15,158 nucleotides of DNA from JBOGED01 sp050743625 (GCA_050743625.1 JBOGED010000174.1:1-15158), one strand, 5' to 3'. Shown: positions 8,941-15,158, numbered from the stretch's first letter. Notes: generated by a model not told the origin, from the letters alone. Program-made: numbers and translations.

Positions 8941-9018
8941 ACCCACCGCTCCCAGTGCGTACCAAGCGGTACTTTGGAGACTGCACCCACCGGGTGACTT
9001 CAGCTGAGAGGCCTGCTT

Positions 9019-9630
9019 GTGGTGCGAGTGGTCGGGGCCGGGCTCGGCCGCACTGGCACGTATTCTCTCAAGCTGGCGCTCGAGCAGCTCACCGGCGGTC
9101 GCTGCTACCACATGGCTGAGGTGATAGAGAACCCCGGCCACATCGCCGTGTGGCGGGCCGCCCTCCACGGCGCTCCGCCAGACTGGCCGGCTTTTCTCGC
9201 CGAGTACGACGCCACGGTCGACTGGCCGGGCGCCGGCTTCTGGCATGAGCTCGCCGCGGCCTTCCCCGAGGCGGTGGTCCTACTGTCTCGGCGCCAGGAT
9301 GCCGAAACCTGGTGGAAGAGCGCGAACCGGACGATCTTTGAGGTCGGTCGCAGCGGACCGCCGGAGGGAATGGACGAGTGGTTCGACTGGGTGCTGCAGC
9401 TCTTCGACCGCTTCACGCCCCACTGGTCCGAGCCGCGCGCCGCCATGGCCGCCTACGAGGCGCACAACGCCGCCATTCGAGCAGCCATCGCTCCACACCG
9501 CCTCGTCGAGTGGCAGCCGGAGGACGGCTGGGGTCCCCTGTGCGAGGCGTTGGGCGCGCCTTTCCCTGACACGCCCTTCCCGCACCACAACTCCACGGCC
9601 GAATTCCGGACCAGAGCCGGCTGGGACTGA
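9019..9630 (+). CDS. Sulfotransferase family protein (P-loop, Sulfotransfer_4-like)
   Basis: The product has 203 residues from a GTG at 9019, preceded by GAGAGG at 9006-9011. The N-terminal motif VVGAGLGRTGTYSLKLALEQ is the PAPS-binding loop of sulfotransferase-like proteins of this compact family. It is followed by CYHMAEV, by WPAFLAEYDATVDWPGAGFW, and by a strand AVVLLSRRQDAETWW that usually carries the 3'-phosphate contact. The family is often annotated as sulfotransferase without a proven substrate. It lies 78 nt after the methyltransferase on the same strand. The gap contains a short dyad GTACC/GGTAC but no convincing terminator, so the two genes may be cotranscribed. There is no signal peptide or membrane segment. 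Confidence 0.85.
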   Translation: MVRVVGAGLGRTGTYSLKLALEQLTGGRCYHMAEVIENPGHIAVWRAALHGAPPDWPAFLAEYDATVDWPGAGFWHELAAAFPEAVVLLSRRQDAETWWKSANRTIFEVGRSGPPEGMDEWFDWVLQLFDRFTPHWSEPRAAMAAYEAHNAAIRAAIAPHRLVEWQPEDGWGPLCEALGAPFPDTPFPHHNSTAEFRTRAGWD

Positions 9631-9661
9631 CCTGGCCGCCGTGCCGCGGGCAACGTACCCC

Positions 9662-9692
9662 TTGACTTAAAGTCAACTTTAGCTCTTAGAGT
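9662..9692 (+). promoter_or_regulatory. MerR-style promoter/operator upstream of the F420/PPOX oxidoreductase
   Basis: A -35 box TTGACT (9662-9667) and a -10 box TAGAGT (9687-9692) are separated by 19 nt, the long spacer typical of promoters activated by MerR-family proteins. Inside the spacer lies the perfect dyad TAAAGT-CA-ACTTTA (9668-9681). The overlapping palindrome TTGACTT-A-AAGTCAA spans 9662-9676. No MerR-type gene is in the window, so the regulator would act from elsewhere. Other palindrome-binding regulators are possible. Confidence 0.5.
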
Positions 9693-9784
9693 AGCGGGGT
9701 AGGCGCGACACCGTCGGCCCCACGACGTTCTCTGCGGACGGTTCGATGCCGCCGGCTAACCCACCTCGCCACGACGGAGAGATC

Positions 9785-10213
9785 ATGAGCACGTTCACCG
9801 ACACCGAAGTCGAGTACCTCAACAGCCAGCCACTCGGGCGCATCGCGACGGTTGGCCCTGATGGCAGGCCGCACGTCATGCCTGTGGGGGTGTTCTATGA
9901 CCCCGAGACGCAGGCCCTCGTGATCGGCAGCGTCGGCGACATGGCCGCAAGCAAGAAGTTTCGCGACGCTGCGCACCGGCCAGACGTGGCGCTTGTCATC
10001 GACGATCTCGCGGCCGTCGATCCGTGGACGCCGCGTGGCATCGAGATCCGCGGGCACGCGGAAACGCTTACCGAGGGCGGCGAGGCGGTCGGTAAGCGCC
10101 TTGGTGCCGGGTTCCCATTCAATGCCGCGTGGATCCTCATCCACCCGCGGCGGATCGTGGCATGGGGCCTCGACACAGACTCATACGCGGCCTCCGCGCG
10201 TGATGTGGCGTGA
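9785..10213 (+). CDS. PPOX-class, probably F420-dependent oxidoreductase (MSMEG_5819/OxyR-like)
   Basis: The 142-residue product starts at ATG 9785, with GGAGAG just upstream; the open frame runs 13 codons further 5' without a better start. The protein has the split-barrel flavin/deazaflavin fold: FTDTEVEYLNSQPLGRIATV, GPDGRPHVMPVGVFYDPET, SKKFRDAAHRPDVALVIDDL, then VDPWTPRGIEIRGHAE. These blocks match the F420-binding group I know as MSMEG_5819/OxyR. Members reduce small molecules with F420H2, OxyR in tetracycline biosynthesis being one example. It ends with WGLDTDSYAASARDVA, a normal family ending. It stands alone behind its own MerR-style promoter, about 155 nt after the sulfotransferase. 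FMN or FAD use cannot be excluded from sequence alone. Confidence 0.85.
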   Translation: MSTFTDTEVEYLNSQPLGRIATVGPDGRPHVMPVGVFYDPETQALVIGSVGDMAASKKFRDAAHRPDVALVIDDLAAVDPWTPRGIEIRGHAETLTEGGEAVGKRLGAGFPFNAAWILIHPRRIVAWGLDTDSYAASARDVA

Positions 10214-10222
10214 ACGTGGGAT

Positions 10223-10260
10223 GGCCCCTGGGCGTGGCGGGCCGAGAACCGCCGCAGGCC
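10223..10260 (+). terminator. Possible hairpin terminator after the F420/PPOX gene
   Basis: Stem GGCGG / CCGCC (10236-10240 and 10249-10253) with outer arms CCTG / CAGG (10227-10230 and 10255-10258) begins about 10 nt after the stop codon. There is no T-run, so it would be an imperfect, actinobacterial-style terminator at best. Confidence 0.35.
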
Positions 10261-10381
10261 ACCTCCCGGACCGGTTCCTCGGCGACTCTCAGGGTTCTAC
10301 ACGCCTGGGCAATTACCCGCGTGAGCGCGGGAAAGGAAATGGTCGAGATGGGCGGCGATCCAGGCGGTAACGCGTGATCGG

Positions 10382-10477
10382 GAGCGGTGCGCAAACCGCT
10401 GCCCAGAGGTGGTGTCGGTGGGCCGGCTTGACCCATACGCCTATGCGGTGCTGCCTACGGAACTCTTGATGGGCTGA
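10382..10477 (+). repeat. Diverged direct repeat, copy A (with 13147-13244)
   Basis: This stretch aligns with 13147-13244, roughly 80% by eye. Shared blocks are AAACCGCTGC, GTCGGTGGGCC or TTCGGTGGGCC, GACCCATACGCCTATGC, GTGCTGC and GGAACT. Similarity stops at the same stop codon, TGA, in both copies. The other copy follows a decayed recombinase. A similar origin for this copy is plausible, but no recombinase remnant is visible upstream here. Confidence 0.75.
10418..10477 (+). CDS. Candidate 19-residue mini-ORF, copy A
   Basis: GTG at 10418 opens a 19-codon frame, MGRLDPYAYAVLPTELLMG, ending in TGA. It matches the mini-ORF at 13185-13244 at 14 of 19 residues. Most base differences between the two copies are at third codon positions. 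The Shine-Dalgarno is degraded here (AGAGGTGG). It could be a real short peptide gene, or the visible end of a larger decayed gene. Function unknown. Confidence 0.3.
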   Translation: MGRLDPYAYAVLPTELLMG

Positions 10478-10506
10478 GCAGCGGCCATGGGCTCGAGTCC
10501 TCAGAG

Positions 10507-10533
10507 GGTGGAGTCGGACAGATTCGAACTCTC
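10507..10533 (-). other. tRNA/tmRNA 3'-end-like remnant (T-arm plus acceptor strand)
   Basis: On the minus strand GAGAG-TTCGAAT-CTGTC looks like a T-arm (4 of 5 pairs) and is followed by CGACTCC, A and CC, like an acceptor strand and CC end. No matching 5' acceptor half or anticodon arm is found within 100 nt, so it is not an intact gene. It could be an attachment-site remnant of the element whose recombinase is decayed downstream, or chance. Confidence 0.3.
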
Positions 10534-11261
10534 GGGACCGGTGTAGCGACTCGTCTCGAGCGCAGGGTCCTGTCAGGTGAAGTTCTTGAAGCCGGTAGAG
10601 GGACGGTCCGAAGTCCGCGCCCCGATATGCAGATACATCCCGGTGTGACGCTTGGCGCCGTCAGCGCGTTGCAAGGCTCCGCCATCTTCCGCGGGTCGCT
10701 CTGGCGGGAAGGTCGGCAGCTCGGCGATGGGGTCGACGTCGTCGCAGGAGAAGACGACGATCACGTGCGGGTTGAGCAGCTCCAGCATGACCCTATTCGT
10801 CCCGTCCGTGCTGGTGGTGCGGCGGTCTGGACCGTTCCGGCGAGCTGCTCAGCAGGCCGCCGCGCCAAGGTCTGGCTCGCCGGCTCAGCTTTCACGTCGT
10901 GCCCGATATCGTCGAAGCGCAGCCTGGCGATGACGCCCGGTTGCATCGGAGCCGTCCTGCTGGCATGGGACATCATGGACGGTTTGGCCGGGTCGCGACC
11001 CTCACCCCGGTCCCACGGGGCCAGAGTCGCCGCACGTCCAACTGGGCACCCGACGCCGCCCGGCTCCTGCACCCCGCGGCGTTCGAGGACCAGTGACCCC
11101 TCCAGCTCTCGAACGACCCGTCTGTCGACACCGCGTGACCACACAAGCCGCAGAGAACTCATCGGGCATGGAAGTGTAACAAGAGCTATGCTTGCCGTGT
11201 GGGTGATGGGTGGGCGTAGCGCATCGGCGACGCGCGCGAGGTACAAAGGCAGGGGGCGGAA
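10534..11261. other. Gene-poor stretch without a supportable gene
   Basis: About 730 nt have overlapping open frames but no recognisable domain. A minus-strand frame (10573-10788; MLELLNPHVIVVFSCDDVDP, then IAELPTFPPERP) looks somewhat protein-like, and an adjoining minus frame to 11342 might be its shifted upstream part. I do not recognise a family, and treat it as probable decayed coding sequence. No promoter for the small gene at 11262 stands out. Confidence 0.4.
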
Positions 11262-11474
11262 GTGGCGGCGGATATTTACGTCTATGACGATGCTGGTATA
11301 TTTATCGGAAAGATCCATTCGGATGGCTACATCTACGATCACGACTACCGGTATGCGGGAAAGATAGACTTCGACGGTTGGGTGTGGGACCGCGAGGAAA
11401 AACTGTTTGGGAAGGATTCAACGAAAGATGCCAAGAAACTGCTCAAAAGCTACTTGAAGAAGAAGGGCGCGTAA
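11262..11474 (+). CDS. Small repetitive protein of lower GC, beta-flower-like (function unknown)
   Basis: The 70-residue product starts at GTG 11262, with AGGGGGCGG just upstream. It is built from short repeats of the form G-K-I-x-x-D-G-[YW]-[IV]-[YW]-D: VYDDAGIFIGKIHSDGYIYD, then HDYRYAGKIDFDGWVWD, then REEKLFGK. A Lys-rich tail follows (about 51-70; KDAKKLLKSYLKKKGA). The alternating aromatic/Gly-Lys-Ile pattern suggests a small all-beta fold such as the 5-fold beta-flower family, but that name is tentative. By eye its GC content is about 48%, far below the neighbouring genes, and it uses AT-ending codons (ATA, TTA-type) rare elsewhere in the window. This points to horizontal transfer. No signal peptide or membrane segment. 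It stands alone among decayed sequence. Confidence 0.65.
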   Translation: MAADIYVYDDAGIFIGKIHSDGYIYDHDYRYAGKIDFDGWVWDREEKLFGKDSTKDAKKLLKSYLKKKGA

Positions 11475-11555
11475 GTAACCTTCGCGTCCCGGTAGTCCAC
11501 GGGCGGCGCCGACGACGACGCCTGTGACCAGGGTTGCCCTTTCGCGGTCTTGCTT

Positions 11556-11601
11556 TACGTACTGCTCACGGTGCCGCAGCTTCGTGGCACCGTGAGACGT
11601 A
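11556..11601. repeat. Long inverted repeat (11-bp perfect core plus 5-bp outer arms)
   Basis: CTCACGGTGCC (11565-11575) and GGCACCGTGAG (11586-11596) are perfect inverted copies around a 10-nt loop. TACGT (11556-11560) and ACGTA (11597-11601) extend the stem after a 4-nt bulge. There is no T-run on either side, so a simple terminator is not clear. It may be a terminator of the gene ending at 11474, a mobile-element end, or a binding site. Confidence 0.7.
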
Positions 11602-11769
11602 GCGCGTCCAGTAGAGCGAGAGATGCTCCAAGCGGCGCAGCTCATCAACCAGCTCAGAATGATCGGCGACGCGGAAGGTCCTCCCTACGCGACGGCGGGC
11701 TGTCCATGGGCTGGCGACACCCAGAGCAGACGCCCGCAGGCCGCATGTTGCTTCCTGGCCGCTCTTCTA

Positions 11770-12020
11770 GACACATTAAAGTGGACATTTCTGTCCTGGG
11801 GTCGATGGTGATGCCCAGTTGCGATAGGCGCTGGATAGGTGGTCGCTGACCGTCTTGGTGTGATGAAAGCGATGGGCGATATCTCGGTTGGACAGCCCCC
11901 TCGGTCGTCAGTTGAGCGACCCGTAGCTCGCCGGGGGGTCAACGCGTGCACGCCGGTGGTCCCACGGCCGGCGTGGGCGGGCGCCGGCAGCCAGCAGCTC
12001 GACGTGGGCATGAGGCCTGC
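11770..12020 (-). pseudogene. Remnant of a LuxR-family (LAL-type) regulator C-terminus
   Basis: Reading the minus strand across three frames gives the C-terminal end of a LuxR HTH protein. The pieces are AHVELLAAGARPRR (about 12010-11968), ELRVAQLTTEG (about 11930-11898), GLSNRDIAHRFHH followed by TKTVSDHLSSAYR (about 11897-11821), and QLGITIDPRTEM (just below 11821). GLSN-x-[ED]-IA, TV-x-x-HL and YR-x-LGI are diagnostic of the LuxR HTH, and AAGARPRR is the usual linker in large ATP-binding LuxR regulators. At least two frameshifts and loss of the upstream gene make this a pseudogene. Confidence 0.7.
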
Positions 12021-12834
12021 CTGACTCAGTGACACGCAAACCAGGGTCCTTGTCGGTCTTTGCCGCAGGGCGGCTGGGAACCGGGGTCTGTCCGGAGCGG
12101 ATGCGGCCGGCTGATCTCGTCGGCATGTGTGATGGTGCTCGGCTGGCAGGAGGCCTACCGTGTTCGTGACGATTGAGCTGATGGGTTGGGCCCGGAGCCC
12201 GACGAGCTGGACACGGCGGTCTTCCTGCTGGTTCAACCTCGAGGCCACCGCCAACTCGGTGGTGCTCACGCTGGATCCGGCTGACCCGGGCGCTCCGGCG
12301 CTCGTCTGCGGCGTTCAGTTCGACATCTTGACCGAGCGTTGTGACGAGGGCGTCCGGACGCAACGGGCCTCCTACGCCGAACCCGGCCCATCCTGGCAAC
12401 GCGCCGGTGCGACCACATCAACCATGCGCACGACATGCACCACGCCAGACCACGCCGCAACGACCGGACGCGTACCGATGCGCGTCCCCCCCCACTCCGG
12501 ACCCTACGGCTACGGTCCACCCGGAGCCGGGCGGGGCCGCCAGCAGCATGACGTTCCTCGCCTGTGCTGACGTGCCGGCATCGGTATCGCCTGTAGGGAC
12601 TGGGATCTACCTGCTCATGATCGCGTCGGCGGCCGGCACCAAGAGCTCCGCACCCGCCGTCAACGGGTCGCTCCGCGTTGTGGGCCAGGTACGGGTGGCG
12701 GGGTGCAGCTCCGCCTGATCGAGGTTGACGTCGGCTTGGCGGCTGCGGGCGGCCACGACGAGGACGACCTCGCCGGTACTCGCCACGCTGGGATCGCCCA
12801 GCCGCCATCCCCGGCTCCGCAATGTGATCGCGCA
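12021..12834. other. Gene-poor stretch, probably decayed sequence
   Basis: About 810 nt without a convincing gene. One plus-strand frame (GTG 12160 to 12570) has a good AGGAGG 6 nt upstream and a locally protein-like stretch (NSVVLTLDPADPGAPALVCG, VQFDILTERCDEG). Its second half reads like low-complexity noise and I do not recognise a family. The region just left of 12835 may contain further recombinase sequence too degraded to follow. Confidence 0.35.
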
Positions 12835-13144
12835 CCTGTTCCTCGACGCGTGTTCACCTGTCCGGGCGGCCGCCCGGTGCGCCCGGATTGGTTCCTCGAC
12901 GAGCTGCGCCGACGCGCGGAGCGGCTTACCTGCTGGTGATCGATGCGCACAGGCTGCGGCACCGCTACACCACGGCCGCGCTCAGGGCGGGTGTCGACGT
13001 GCACGTCTTCGCCCAGCCGCATCGGGCACTCGGACCCGGCGACCACGCTGCGGGTCTACTCGCACGTGTTCCGCAAGGACGACCATCAGGCCCGTCGCGC
13101 TCGCCGCAGGAGCGATCCTGGGACGCGGGGGAGCAGCGCCCTAA
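12835..13144 (+). pseudogene. Decayed tyrosine recombinase/integrase C-terminus
   Basis: Fragments of one integrase catalytic domain appear in successive frames. VFTCPGGRPVRPDWFLDELR begins at 12850. HRLRHRYTTAALRAGVDVHV, the HxLRH box with catalytic Arg, begins at 12948. GHSDPATTLRVYSHVFRKDD begins at 13024, with the catalytic His and the nucleophile Tyr at codon 13057-13059. The end (LAAGAILGRGGAAP and TAA at 13142-13144) is in a further frame. At least three frame changes and no N-terminal part make it inactive. The catalytic residues themselves are still readable, so the decay may not be very old. It probably mobilised an element now lost or degraded across 10.2-13.3 kb. Confidence 0.8.
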
Positions 13145-13146
13145 CC

Positions 13147-13244
13147 GAGGTCGTGCACAAAACCGCTGCTCAAAGGAGGTTTCGGTGGGCCGACCCGACC
13201 CATACGCCTATGCCGTGCTGCGTGCGGAACTGCTCATCGGCTGA
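13147..13244 (+). repeat. Diverged direct repeat, copy B (with 10382-10477)
   Basis: This is the second copy, beginning 3 nt after the recombinase stop and ending at the TGA of the mini-ORF. It contains an inverted pair AAACC / GGTTT (13160-13164 and 13178-13182) that would partly fold the ribosome-binding site into a hairpin. Its position directly behind a recombinase suggests an association with mobile-element ends. Confidence 0.75.
13185..13244 (+). CDS. Candidate 19-residue mini-ORF, copy B, with a perfect Shine-Dalgarno
   Basis: GTG at 13185 starts MGRPDPYAYAVLRAELLIG and ends in TGA at 13242-13244. AAAGGAGGT (13172-13180), fully complementary to the 16S rRNA 3' end, is 5 nt upstream and is the strongest ribosome-binding site in the window. 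The peptide matches the copy at 10418-10477 at 14 of 19 positions, with the same length. It may be a translated leader or short peptide gene. Function unknown. Confidence 0.4.
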   Translation: MGRPDPYAYAVLRAELLIG

Positions 13245-13333
13245 CGGTGTGAACCGCGTCCGCTTCGGCCATGCACGGGAGTGCGCCAGGAAGCGGCTGG
13301 GGCCGAAGTGCTCGGTTTGATGATGTTTCCCGA

Positions 13334-14734
13334 TCAGGCGGCCTGCGCGGCGAGCGTGGCTGGGACGGCACCAGGCTGACGGTCAGCGGCGGTGGTGGTC
13401 TCGGTGGAGAGGCGTTGGTAGGAGCGGGATGCGAGGGCGAGGGCGGTGACGGCGATGCCGAGGAGGCCGGCCAGGGTGAACATGACGCCGAGGCCGCGTT
13501 CGGGGCCGATGCCCCACCAGGTGCCGATCGTGTCGGCGATCCACCCGTCGGTGGCTGAGGGCATGAAGACGATCTCGGCCAGAGGGCCCATCGCGAGCGC
13601 GGTGATCGGGGAGGCGGCGTTCTCGACGAGCTGGGCGAAGCCGAACACCCTGCCCTGCCGTTCGTAGGGAATCGCGCGCTGGAGGACGGTCTCTGCGGCC
13701 TCAATGGCGGGGATGAGGGCGAGCCACACGGTCATGGCGAGCACGAGCGGCACGACGGAGTCCCACACCGGGAACAGTGCGCAGGTCGTCCAGTTGACCA
13801 GGTTACCGACCAGGATGACCCGCAGCGGCTTCGAGCCGAGCCCGACCTTGGCGACCACGAGCCCGCCAGCGATGAAGGCGAGGCTGATGAAGCCGAATAG
13901 GAGGCCCCAGACCTGCACCGACACCAGGGAGAGGCCGTAGGCGTCGACCAACGACATGAACACCCCGGCCAGCAGATTGTTGAAGGCCGCCAGGCCGATC
14001 AGCATCCACAGCCCGGGCACGGCCCTGATCGCCTCGACGGCGCCGCGTACGTCGACACGACGTGCTGGTTCGCTCCCGTCCGCGGCCGGGACCGTTTCAG
14101 GGATGTCGATGCCGGCGAGGTGGACGAGGGCGACGACGGTGAGGGCGAGGGCGCCGTAGAGGGCCCAGCCCATACCGAGGTGGCCGATGACCAAGCCGCT
14201 GAACACCGACGTGACGGCGAAGGAGATCCCGGTGACGGTGCCAATCATCCCGTTGGCCCGGTCCCTGCGCTCCTCGGGGACCAGCAGCGTGACGCAGGTC
14301 GATAGCGCGATGCCTCGCATCTGGCCGGCCACCGAGCCGAGCAGGGTGACAGCCACCAGCGCCCAAAACAGCGGGTTGGCGAGGTCGAGCAGCGACCCGG
14401 TGTCAGCGACCAGGAACATGACGGTGGCCAACGCGAAGCACACCGCCGACACCGACGTCGACAGCGCCATGGCGTGCTTCTTCCGGTGCCCGTCGACGTA
14501 GGTGCCGTAGGCGGGGCCGAACACCGCCGAGGAGAGGCTGAAGGCGGCACCGATCACCGCTGTTGCCACCACCGAACGGGTCTCCAGGTACACCCAGAAC
14601 GTGAGGGCGAACCACAGGAACGAGCTGGTGACCCCGGACACCAGCGTGTTGACCAGGAGCCGCCTGAACGTGGCGATCCCGGCGTTGCCTCGGACGTCCA
14701 GCTCGGTCGGGGCGGCAGCGGTCATGGTGGTCAT
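13334..14734 (-). CDS. MFS transporter, macrolide-efflux (MefA-like) type
   Basis: The 466-residue protein starts at ATG 14734 and has about twelve hydrophobic membrane segments spread evenly from residue 25 to 445. A central hydrophilic loop (PETVPAADGSEPARRVDVRG) separates the two six-helix halves. The inter-helix 2-3 loop reads GPAYGTYVDGHRKKHAM, the A-motif region of MFS permeases with Asp and basic residues. The loop after helix 6 begins with PE and is typical of the MefA / enterobactin-exporter group (LVPEERRDRANGMIGTVTGI). It would export a small molecule or drug using the proton gradient; the substrate cannot be told. No strong Shine-Dalgarno is visible. Its stop lies 89 nt beyond the mini-ORF copy B, in convergent orientation. 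Confidence 0.9.
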   Translation of the reverse strand: MTTMTAAAPTELDVRGNAGIATFRRLLVNTLVSGVTSSFLWFALTFWVYLETRSVVATAVIGAAFSLSSAVFGPAYGTYVDGHRKKHAMALSTSVSAVCFALATVMFLVADTGSLLDLANPLFWALVAVTLLGSVAGQMRGIALSTCVTLLVPEERRDRANGMIGTVTGISFAVTSVFSGLVIGHLGMGWALYGALALTVVALVHLAGIDIPETVPAADGSEPARRVDVRGAVEAIRAVPGLWMLIGLAAFNNLLAGVFMSLVDAYGLSLVSVQVWGLLFGFISLAFIAGGLVVAKVGLGSKPLRVILVGNLVNWTTCALFPVWDSVVPLVLAMTVWLALIPAIEAAETVLQRAIPYERQGRVFGFAQLVENAASPITALAMGPLAEIVFMPSATDGWIADTIGTWWGIGPERGLGVMFTLAGLLGIAVTALALASRSYQRLSTETTTAADRQPGAVPATLAAQAA

Positions 14735-14779
14735 GCCCGTAACGACGACGGAGGCGCCCAGAACTCATCGGTTGCTGAG

Positions 14780-14808
14780 ATTTTACAGTTGTGACAAGAT
14801 CGCACATC
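14780..14808 (-). promoter_or_regulatory. Possible promoter of the MFS gene
   Basis: On the minus strand a -10-like TAAAAT (14785-14780) is preceded after 17 nt by a weak -35 GATGTG (14808-14803). The spacer holds the short palindrome TTGTGACAA (14789-14797), possibly an operator. Transcription would begin about 40 nt before the ATG. Confidence 0.35.
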
Positions 14809-14860
14809 GTGATGGGGTTCACGCAGCGTGAGCCAAGCGTGAGTTGCTCCATCGTCCCGC

Positions 14861-14989
14861 TGGCTCGTCTACCTGGCGAGCAGTGACATCGAGGCTCACC
14901 TGGACAAGGTCGAAGCCGCCCGCGGGACGATCCTGGCCCCTGCCTTCGACGGGTCCGGCCCGGCGCGCGCGGGAGCGGCAAGCGAGTAG
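14861..14989 (+). pseudogene. Truncated VOC (glyoxalase/bleomycin-resistance-like) domain fragment
   Basis: The plus-strand frame reads WLVYLASSDIEAHLDKVEAA, then RGTILAPAFD. This matches the V-Y-x-x-V-D-D-I-[ED]-A-H-L-x-K-V-E-A-A-G-G-T-[IV] block of VOC-family proteins. No start codon or upstream domain half is present, and after FDG it runs into an Ala/Gly-rich tail to TAG at 14987-14989. The metal-site Glu and the rest of the fold are missing, so this is a relic. Confidence 0.6.
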
Positions 14990-15015
14990 GCGATGTCCCT
15001 CTTCTCTACGCCACC

Positions 15016-15158
15016 TCACCAGATGAGGCTCGCGGCGAGGAACCCGGCGAGTCCTGCCACAAGGGTCACCAGCAGGGAGGACCATCTGGTGGCCAGCAGC
15101 GCGCAACCGATCGCGGCCAGCATGGCGGGCTCGGTGGCGCCGTCGCCGGACCCCGAGG
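15016..15158 (-). CDS. C-terminus of an integral membrane protein, AzlD-like (cut by window edge)
   Basis: Only the last 47 codons are in the window. The end reads GDGATEPAMLAAIGCALLAT, then RWSSLLVTLVAGLAGFLAASLIW and TGA at 15018-15016. There are two hydrophobic helices with a short Arg-containing turn, as in the C-terminus of AzlD-type branched-chain amino acid export subunits. That family assignment is tentative because so little is visible. It reads in the same direction as the MFS gene, with about 280 nt and the VOC relic between. Confidence 0.55.
   Translation of the reverse strand, partial: SGSGDGATEPAMLAAIGCALLATRWSSLLVTLVAGLAGFLAASLIW

Noticed and set aside
8941..9018. Terminator between methyltransferase and sulfotransferase (GTACC/GGTAC dyad)
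   Set aside because: The stem is only 5 bp with a 4-nt loop and no T-run, too weak to call.
10311..10335. CRISPR-like repeat (CCCGCG-TGAG-CGCGGG hairpin)
   Set aside because: It resembles the core of type I-E repeats but occurs only once, with no spaced copies nearby. It is treated as a chance GC-rich hairpin.
10507..10620. tRNA-Sec (selC) gene for the selenoprotein
   Set aside because: A CTTCAAG stretch and a T-arm-like end are present on the minus strand, but no acceptor pairing, D-arm or anticodon stem can be formed.
10627..11367. 246-codon plus-strand ORF
   Set aside because: No recognisable domain and low-complexity composition. It overlaps the better-supported small gene at 11262 in another frame, so it is probably GC-driven open frame.
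12160..12570. 136-codon plus-strand ORF with good AGGAGG site
   Set aside because: Only the middle reads protein-like and the second half is low complexity. No family is recognised and the surroundings are decayed, so it is kept as a note rather than a gene.

Overview
The window is GC-rich, with actinobacterial-type genes throughout: two TetR regulators, a CYP105-like P450 with its 3-Cys ferredoxin, an F420-type PPOX-fold enzyme and a LAL-type LuxR remnant. It most likely comes from an Actinomycetota chromosome. I cannot name a genus. All identifications are from reading the sequence; no database was searched.

Left part (1-4358, minus strand): an operon for an NAD-linked, molybdenum-type formate dehydrogenase. 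The order is catalytic subunit (2005-3999), a NuoE+NuoF fusion (199-1998), then the start of a 2Fe-2S subunit that runs off the left edge. An ordinary gene caller splits the catalytic subunit in two at an in-frame TGA (3676-3678). That TGA lies exactly where Sec sits in selenocysteine formate dehydrogenases, and a hairpin with a GGTCT loop follows 18 nt later (bacterial SECIS). It should be read as one selenoprotein. Its N-terminus seems to lack the usual 4Fe-4S module. A small gene upstream looks like the C-terminal tail of a catalase.

4577-6826: a P450 and ferredoxin pair (minus), divergent from a TetR gene. The ferredoxin has no ATG/GTG/TTG and appears to start at ATA. The intergenic region holds a near-consensus promoter and TGCA-rich operator-like repeats.

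7053-10213: a TetR protein with two HTH domains in tandem, divergent from a SAM methyltransferase. A composite palindrome covers both promoters. A sulfotransferase and an F420/PPOX oxidoreductase follow; the latter has a MerR-style promoter. Together with the P450 and an MFS exporter this looks like a small-molecule tailoring or detoxification neighbourhood (inference).

10214-13333: a decayed accessory region. It holds two diverged copies of a ~95-bp repeat, each carrying a 19-codon mini-ORF; a tRNA T-arm-like remnant; a lower-GC orphan gene for a repetitive small protein; a long inverted repeat; a LuxR remnant; and a frameshifted tyrosine recombinase.

13334-15158: an MFS efflux permease (minus), a truncated VOC-domain fragment (plus), and the C-terminus of a membrane protein (minus) cut by the right edge.
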